A DNA stretch of 46,526 nucleotides from Bacteroidota bacterium. Lineage in GTDB: Bacteria > Bacteroidota > Bacteroidia > JABEUT01. Where the stretch lies: NCBI GenBank assembly GCA_013285655.1, contig JABDHI010000016.1, positions 1 through 46,526 of the forward strand, in the 5' to 3' direction. Both the position numbers and the translations under genes were made by a program. Below, piece after piece: positions 42,093 to 46,526 of this stretch. The notes beneath the pieces are model-generated. The model did not search any database. It saw only the letters and a list, made by a program, of their open reading frames with translations, and was not told the origin of the DNA. The first letter of the stretch is position 1, and the number at the start of each line of letters is the position of its first letter.

Positions 42093-44849
42093 ATGGCAGA
42101 AGGCAAACATAGATTAAGCAAAGTAGGAAAAGATCTCGGTGTAGGTATTGGTACCATTACTGATTTCCTGAAGACCCAGGGGCACAGTGTGGAAACAAAT
42201 CCCAATGCTAAAATTACCGATGAACAGTACGATGCTGTATTAAAGGAATTTGCAGGCGACAAAAAGGTAAAGGAAGAAGCTAAGCAAATGCAGAGCGAAA
42301 AAGCTGCTGCTGCGCCTGCACCAACACCTGTTGCGGTTGTAGAAGAAAAACCGGTAGCTAAAAAGAAGGTTGAAGAACCGGTAGCGCCTGCTGCACCTGT
42401 GGCAGCTGCACCTAAGGAAGAACCTGCAACTGCAGCGCCTGAAGTAAAAGAAAAAGCTAAGGGCCCGCAGATAATTGGCAAGATAGAATTACCTGAGACC
42501 AAAAAATCGAAGGATAAGAAAAAGGCCGACGAAGAAAAGAAAAAAGCTGAGGAAGCAGAAGCTACAGCTAAGGCCGACAAAGAAGCCAAGAAGAAGAAAA
42601 AAGATGAAGAGGCAGCAGAAGCACCTAAGGCAGAAACTGCACCTGCAGCGCCTGAAGTACCTGCAGCACCGGTATCGTTAAAGCCTAAAGAAGATTTTGT
42701 ACCTACCCAATACAGCAAGCTGGGTGGCCCTACTATTATTGGTAAAATTGAACTGCCTCAAAAACCGGTTGCATCATCAAATGCAGGCGCAGCAGCTAAA
42801 GATGCCAATAAAAAGAGGAAACGTATATTTAAGAAAGAATACAGCCGCGAGGATACACAGACAACCAACCAAACAGGCACAACGCCACCGCCACGCAAAC
42901 CGGGCAGCGGGCCACACAGGCCAAGTAATGCTCCTCGCGCTCCGTTAACCGACGAAGAAATTCAGGCACAGATAAAAGAAACCCTTGCACGCTTAAGTGG
43001 TCAGGGTAACAAATCGAAGGCTGCAAAGTACCGCCGTCAGAAGCGCGAAATGGTTAGCGAAAAAATGCAACAGGAAGCGGAACAGTTAGAGCAGGACAAA
43101 AAGACACTGCGTGTTACCGAGTTCGTGTCGGCAAACGAGCTGGCCAAGATGATGAACACACCTATACAGAATATTATTTCTACCTGTATGAGTTTAGGTT
43201 TGTTTGTATCTATCAACCAACGTTTAGATGCTGAAACCATTACCATTGTAGCACAAGAGTTTGGTTTTGAAGTTGCCTTTGTAAGTGTCGATGTACAGGA
43301 AGCTATTAAAGTAGAAGAAGATAAACCGGAAGATCTGTTACCACGTTCGCCAATTGTAACCGTAATGGGTCACGTCGATCATGGTAAAACATCGTTACTC
43401 GATTATATACGTAAAACAAACGTTATTGCCGGTGAGGCGGGTGGTATAACCCAGCATATTGGTGCATACAACGTAACCTTAGAGAACGGAAAGAAGATCA
43501 CATTCCTTGATACACCGGGCCACGAAGCGTTTACCGCTATGCGTGCGCGTGGTGCACAAGCTACCGACGTTGCTATTATTGTGGTAGCGGCCGACGATGG
43601 TGTTATGCCTCAAACTACGGAAGCTATTAACCACGCACAAGCTGCGGGTGTACCAATGGTATTTGCCATTAACAAAATAGATAAGCCGGGTGCTAACTCT
43701 AACAAGGTTAAGGAAGCATTGGCAGGTATGAATATTTTGGTGGAAGACTGGGGTGGTAAATTCCAGTGCCAGGAAATATCGGCAAAGAAAGGAACAGGCA
43801 TAAATGAACTGTTAGAAAAAGTATTGTTAGAAGCTGAAATATTAGACCTGAAAGCCAACCCTAACAAGATGGCCAACGGTATAGTAATTGAATCGGCATT
43901 AGATAAAGGTAAAGGCTATGTAACTACCGTGTTGGTAGAAGGCGGAACCCTTAAAGTAGGCGACGTAATGGTGGCCGGTTGCTTTAGCGGTAAAGTAAAA
44001 GCTATGCACAACGAACGTAGCCAGCCTATTGAAGGCGCTAGCCCTGCACAGCCTGCATTAATATTAGGTTTAGATGGCGCACCACAAGCGGGCGACCAGT
44101 TTCATATTGTAAACAGCGAAGCAGAAGCAAGAGAGATTGCCAACAAGCGTTCTCAACTGCAACGTGAGCAAGGCCTAAAGACCAAGAAACACATTACGCT
44201 TGATGAAATTGGAAGGCGTTTGGCAATGGGCGACTTTAAAGAACTGAACGTTATTGTAAAAGGTGACTTTGACGGTTCTATTGAAGCGCTTTGCGATTCG
44301 TTACAAAAATTATCGAGCACCAAGATACAGGTGAACATTGTACACAAGGGTGTAGGTGCCATTACCGAATCGGATGTGTTGTTAGCTTCGGCATCGAATG
44401 CAATTATATTGGGCTTCCAGGTAAGGCCTTCGCCAAGTGCGCGCAGGCTTGCTGAGGTTGAACAAATTGATATACGCCTCTACTCTATCATTTACAATGC
44501 TATTGAAGAAGTGCGTGCAGCTATGGAAGGCATGTTGAGCCCTGAAGTGGTTGAAAAGGTTACCTGCAATATAGAAGTACGCGAAGTATTTAACGTATCG
44601 AAGGTGGGTACAGTAGCAGGTTGTATGGTGCTGAACGGCAAAGTAACACGCAACACCAAGGTACGCGTGATACGCGACGGCATAGTATTGCATACCGGTG
44701 AACTGGGATCGCTGAAGCGCTTTAAAGACGATGTGAAAGAAGTAGTATCGGGTTATGAGTGCGGACTGAACCTTGTGAAATACGACGATATTAAGATTGG
44801 CGATATTATTGAAGGATACGAGCAGGTAGAAGTAAAAGCGAAGCTGTAA
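42093..44849 (+). CDS. infB: translation initiation factor IF-2
   Basis: A 918-residue GTPase. A short N-terminal IF2_N-like domain (about 1-55, [21 protein letters not shown]) is followed by a long Ala/Lys/Glu/Pro-rich linker to about residue 290. A second IF2_N domain (about 345-395) precedes the G domain: G1 GHVDHGKT, G3 [17 protein letters not shown]4 NKIDKPG, G5 EISAKKG. Domains II-IV follow and end [18 protein letters not shown]. It places initiator tRNA on the 30S subunit and promotes subunit joining. The start lies 47 bases after nusA, in the usual rimP-nusA-infB order. The length variation of the linker is normal in this phylum. Confidence 0.97.
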   Translation: MAEGKHRLSKVGKDLGVGIGTITDFLKTQGHSVETNPNAKITDEQYDAVLKEFAGDKKVKEEAKQMQSEKAAAAPAPTPVAVVEEKPVAKKKVEEPVAPAAPVAAAPKEEPATAAPEVKEKAKGPQIIGKIELPETKKSKDKKKADEEKKKAEEAEATAKADKEAKKKKKDEEAAEAPKAETAPAAPEVPAAPVSLKPKEDFVPTQYSKLGGPTIIGKIELPQKPVASSNAGAAAKDANKKRKRIFKKEYSREDTQTTNQTGTTPPPRKPGSGPHRPSNAPRAPLTDEEIQAQIKETLARLSGQGNKSKAAKYRRQKREMVSEKMQQEAEQLEQDKKTLRVTEFVSANELAKMMNTPIQNIISTCMSLGLFVSINQRLDAETITIVAQEFGFEVAFVSVDVQEAIKVEEDKPEDLLPRSPIVTVMGHVDHGKTSLLDYIRKTNVIAGEAGGITQHIGAYNVTLENGKKITFLDTPGHEAFTAMRARGAQATDVAIIVVAADDGVMPQTTEAINHAQAAGVPMVFAINKIDKPGANSNKVKEALAGMNILVEDWGGKFQCQEISAKKGTGINELLEKVLLEAEILDLKANPNKMANGIVIESALDKGKGYVTTVLVEGGTLKVGDVMVAGCFSGKVKAMHNERSQPIEGASPAQPALILGLDGAPQAGDQFHIVNSEAEAREIANKRSQLQREQGLKTKKHITLDEIGRRLAMGDFKELNVIVKGDFDGSIEALCDSLQKLSSTKIQVNIVHKGVGAITESDVLLASASNAIILGFQVRPSPSARRLAEVEQIDIRLYSIIYNAIEEVRAAMEGMLSPEVVEKVTCNIEVREVFNVSKVGTVAGCMVLNGKVTRNTKVRVIRDGIVLHTGELGSLKRFKDDVKEVVSGYECGLNLVKYDDIKIGDIIEGYEQVEVKAKL

Positions 44850-44866
44850 GCTTAGGTTAGATACCT

Positions 44867-45034
44867 GAGATTCCTCACCGCCAACCCGCGGTTCGGAAAG
44901 ACAAAGTTCAATGATTTTAAAAGAGAAGGGGTTGCGGGCTTCGCCCGCAACCCCTTCTCTCTATTAACGGACTCCACAAATGTGCACTGTACATTTGTGA
45001 ATCCCGAACGGAACGAAGTGCAGTGAGGGATCTC
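44867..45034. repeat. nested palindromic element after infB
   Basis: The outer arms are imperfect inverted copies: GAGATTCCTCACCGCC... (44867-44897) and ...GCAGTGAGGGATCTC (45002-45034). Inside them lie a perfect 18-base-pair hairpin (44922-44960) and a 9-base-pair hairpin (44975-44999). The outer arms resemble dispersed Bacteroidota GAGATCCCTCAC...TTCGGGAT repeats. It could be a miniature repeat element that inserted after infB. Confidence 0.6.
44922..44960 (+). terminator. perfect 18-base-pair hairpin, likely terminator of the infB operon
   Basis: AGAGAAGGGGTTGCGGGC (44922-44939) and GCCCGCAACCCCTTCTCT (44943-44960) pair fully around a 3-base TTC loop. It lies 72 bases after the infB stop. 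No T-run follows, so termination is likely but not certain; the stem is part of the larger palindromic element. Confidence 0.65.
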
Positions 45035-45068
45035 TAGCAAAACCTGTGAATGAAGTTTAACAGTTTGT

Positions 45069-45076
45069 TATTTTTG
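45069..45076 (+). promoter_or_regulatory. -7 promoter element TATTTTTG
   Basis: A TAnnTTTG match 18 bases before the YggS ATG at 45094. Confidence 0.5.
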
Positions 45077-45093
45077 AATCTTAATCTCATTCA

Positions 45094-45738
45094 ATGGATT
45101 CCTCTGCGCTACTAAAAAATTATAAAGCCGTCTCTGACGGCATACCTGCTTCTGTTATTTTAGTGGCAGTCTCAAAGTTTCAACCGGCAGAGGCGCTGCA
45201 AACCATTTACAATGCAGGGCAGCGCATATTTGGCGAAAACCGTGTGCAGGAAATGGTGGAGAAAAAACCGTTACTGCCCGCCGATATACAGTGGCACTGC
45301 ATTGGCACACTGCAAACCAACAAAGTAAAATACATTGCTCCCTTTGTAGCACTCATCCACTCGGTTGATAGTTTAAAACTGCTGACCGAAATAAACAAAC
45401 AAGCCCAAAAGAACAACCGTGTTATTGATTGCCTGTTAGAAATATTTATTGCACAGGAAGAAACCAAACATGGCCTCAGCTTTGCAGAAGCTGAAGAGAT
45501 ACTGGCACTGCAGGCCACCCTACCCCATATACGCATTACAGGTTTTATGGGTATGGCCAGCAACACCGCCAACAAAGACCAGGTGCGTGCTGAGTTTAGA
45601 ACTCTCTCTGCCTTTTACTTGAAACTTTCCCCACTTTATAAACTTTCAACTCTATCTATGGGTATGAGCGGCGATTACAAAATTGCTATTGAAGAAGGTA
45701 GTACCATGGTAAGGGTTGGGAGTAGTATTTTTGGGTAA
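45094..45738 (+). CDS. YggS/PROSC family PLP-homeostasis protein
   Basis: A 214-residue protein with the fold-type III PLP barrel. The PLP lysine is K28 in VILVAVSKFQPAEAL; FGENRVQEM, WHCIGTLQTNKVKYI (with Cys where most have Phe), IHSVDSLKLL and the phosphate-binding SMGMSGDYKIAIEEGSTMVRVGSSIFG complete the family pattern. These proteins hold and supply free pyridoxal phosphate and do not act as amino-acid racemases. The gene follows the nested palindromic element and has its own -7 element. The window holds two PLP enzymes (class III aminotransferase, BioF), but no operon link exists. Confidence 0.95.
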   Translation: MDSSALLKNYKAVSDGIPASVILVAVSKFQPAEALQTIYNAGQRIFGENRVQEMVEKKPLLPADIQWHCIGTLQTNKVKYIAPFVALIHSVDSLKLLTEINKQAQKNNRVIDCLLEIFIAQEETKHGLSFAEAEEILALQATLPHIRITGFMGMASNTANKDQVRAEFRTLSAFYLKLSPLYKLSTLSMGMSGDYKIAIEEGSTMVRVGSSIFG

Positions 45739-45815
45739 AGCAATAGAACACGAATAAAGCTAATCCTATTGATTCTTCCCAACGAATAAGGCAATCAATA
45801 ATTGACTACAATGGA

Positions 45816-46463
45816 TTATTTCCCAACGCCACAATAACAATGCCTGATTTTTTCATGCAATTCAATTAAATTCTGGGTTTGGACCTTTAACATTATATAT
45901 GAAACGAAGAACAAAATAGTTGTACTTGATAACAACCATAGTAAAGTGTTAAATCTTGAATTTTTAATGTTCCTGATATAGCTTACTTTCATTAGTTCAA
46001 CTATTAATGTATCTATAATAACCTGCTGGCTAGAAGAGTCAAGCACATTCTTGTAATCTTCATAGCTCTCATCCAATTTAAACTCACTTGAATTTGAAAA
46101 TGGGTATAATACACTCTTATTAAAATTCATTTTCGCCAAAAAGAATTTGAGCTTGGGTGGAGCAGTTTTACCCATATTAAGGTTTTCAACCGGGTTATTT
46201 GTTGGGCGAATAATCTTTGACGTAACCACAATGCATAGGAATAGCAAAACCAAAAAGAAAATGAAAAAAAACCAAAAAGAAAAACTAAATTCAGAATAGT
46301 ATTTAAGCATAGCATCGAACGAAGCAAAGAAAACAACTATATACGCGCCCAAAACAGTAATAGCTATTCCTGTTTTCGTATCAGTGAATCTTATTAGCTC
46401 TTGCGCGTCATTTATTGCGCTATATAAAAAACTCGATTTCGCTGTAAAATCTTCATTACTCAT
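45816..46463 (-). CDS. Pycsar-type membrane effector-like protein (PycTM/DUF5706)
   Basis: A 215-residue protein. The opening ELIRFTDTKTGIAITVLGAY (residues 17-36) fits the ExIRFADxKAxxLLxxxG pattern of PycTM effectors. Predicted helices are about 30-50, 62-86 and 170-192; between the last two lies a soluble segment with ESYEDYKNVLDSS and IIDTLIVELMKVSYIRNIK, the conserved helical region before the last helix. In Pycsar systems a pyrimidine cyclase makes cCMP or cUMP on infection, and the TM effector then damages the membrane. Here a different gene appears to end 12 bases upstream (46476), perhaps a cyclase. AGGAAAG precedes the ATG. Family call is by eye; standalone relatives of other function exist. 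Confidence 0.65.
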   Translation of the reverse strand: MSNEDFTAKSSFLYSAINDAQELIRFTDTKTGIAITVLGAYIVVFFASFDAMLKYYSEFSFSFWFFFIFFLVLLFLCIVVTSKIIRPTNNPVENLNMGKTAPPKLKFFLAKMNFNKSVLYPFSNSSEFKLDESYEDYKNVLDSSSQQVIIDTLIVELMKVSYIRNIKNSRFNTLLWLLSSTTILFFVSYIMLKVQTQNLIELHEKIRHCYCGVGK

Positions 46464-46475
46464 CTTTCCTATGCT

Positions 46476-46526
46476 TTAGTTTATAATTAAATTCAAAATT
46501 TTTTCAAATTTATCATCATCGCATAT
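46476..46526 (-). CDS. C-terminal tail of an upstream gene, cut by the window edge
   Basis: Read on the minus strand from the edge, one frame runs 16 codons (ICDDDKFEKILNLIIN) to a TAA at 46476-46478; the other two frames stop soon. The amphipathic, charged tail looks like a real C-terminus and sits 12 bases before the effector start, as in a two-gene operon. Its identity cannot be told from 16 residues. Confidence 0.35.
   Translation of the reverse strand: MCDDDKFEKILNLIIN

Noticed and set aside
42005-42718. Minus-strand 237-residue Ala/Ser/Phe-rich frame
   Set aside because: It is the complement of the Ala/Lys/Glu-rich linker of IF-2 and has no independent signals.
1-46526. CRISPR arrays, tRNA or rRNA genes, insertion sequences and prophage genes
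   Set aside because: No evenly spaced repeats, cloverleaf sequences, transposase or integrase frames were found; the only repeats are short palindromes.

Overview
The window looks like chromosomal DNA from a member of the Bacteroidota, probably an environmental lineage near the Chitinophagales (the phylum is well supported; the order is a guess). Evidence for the phylum: a GldB gliding/secretion lipoprotein, two proteins ending in type IX secretion sorting domains, TPR/PD40 surface proteins, many lipoproteins, almost no Shine-Dalgarno sequences, and TAnnTTTG promoter -7 elements repeatedly placed just upstream of start codons. Coding density is high, and several convergent gene pairs have touching stop codons. 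No tRNA, rRNA, intact insertion sequence, prophage or CRISPR array was seen.

Layout. 1-1.5 kb: end of a lipid-transport (Mla/MCE) operon. 1.5-6.4 kb: two small proteins, a DnaQ-like exonuclease and two paralogous TPR-PD40 envelope proteins, all on the minus strand. 6.5-15.7 kb: a periplasmic parvulin chaperone, then an apparent operon with a 1031-residue ABCG-type transporter, a class III aminotransferase, a two-component pair and a TIGR02757 protein. 15.7-19.5 kb: a DUF4258-like protein and a membrane pyrophosphatase, then a deoxyhypusine-synthase-like enzyme. 19.7-20.5 kb: two small exported Ala/Lys-rich proteins. 20.6-27.6 kb: an ABC-F ATPase, lipoprotein MsrB, a class D beta-lactamase-like lipoprotein overlapping an acyltransferase, GldB, an O-methyltransferase and an orphan response regulator. 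27.6-31.3 kb: a type IX-secreted M43 metalloprotease and a PcrA/UvrD helicase. 31.4-34.9 kb: four consecutive FKBP genes. 34.9-40.1 kb: a secreted GloVer-repeat protein, SRP RNA, bioD, bioF and two outer-membrane barrel proteins. 40.2-45.7 kb: rimP-nusA-infB and a YggS protein. 45.8 kb to the end: a membrane protein resembling the Pycsar anti-phage effector, with the tail of another gene just upstream at the window edge.

How the genes work together. Much of the window serves the envelope: lipid transport, periplasmic folding (one parvulin, three exported FKBPs), methionine repair, type IX cargo and gliding. The rest is core information processing (rimP-nusA-infB, SRP RNA, helicase, exonuclease) and biotin synthesis. 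The most novel-looking items are the Pycsar-like effector at the right edge, a leader upstream of rimP that combines a rare strong Shine-Dalgarno, a 19-codon ORF and a terminator-like hairpin, the four-gene FKBP array, and a nested palindrome after infB. All calls come from reading the sequence; no database search was run.
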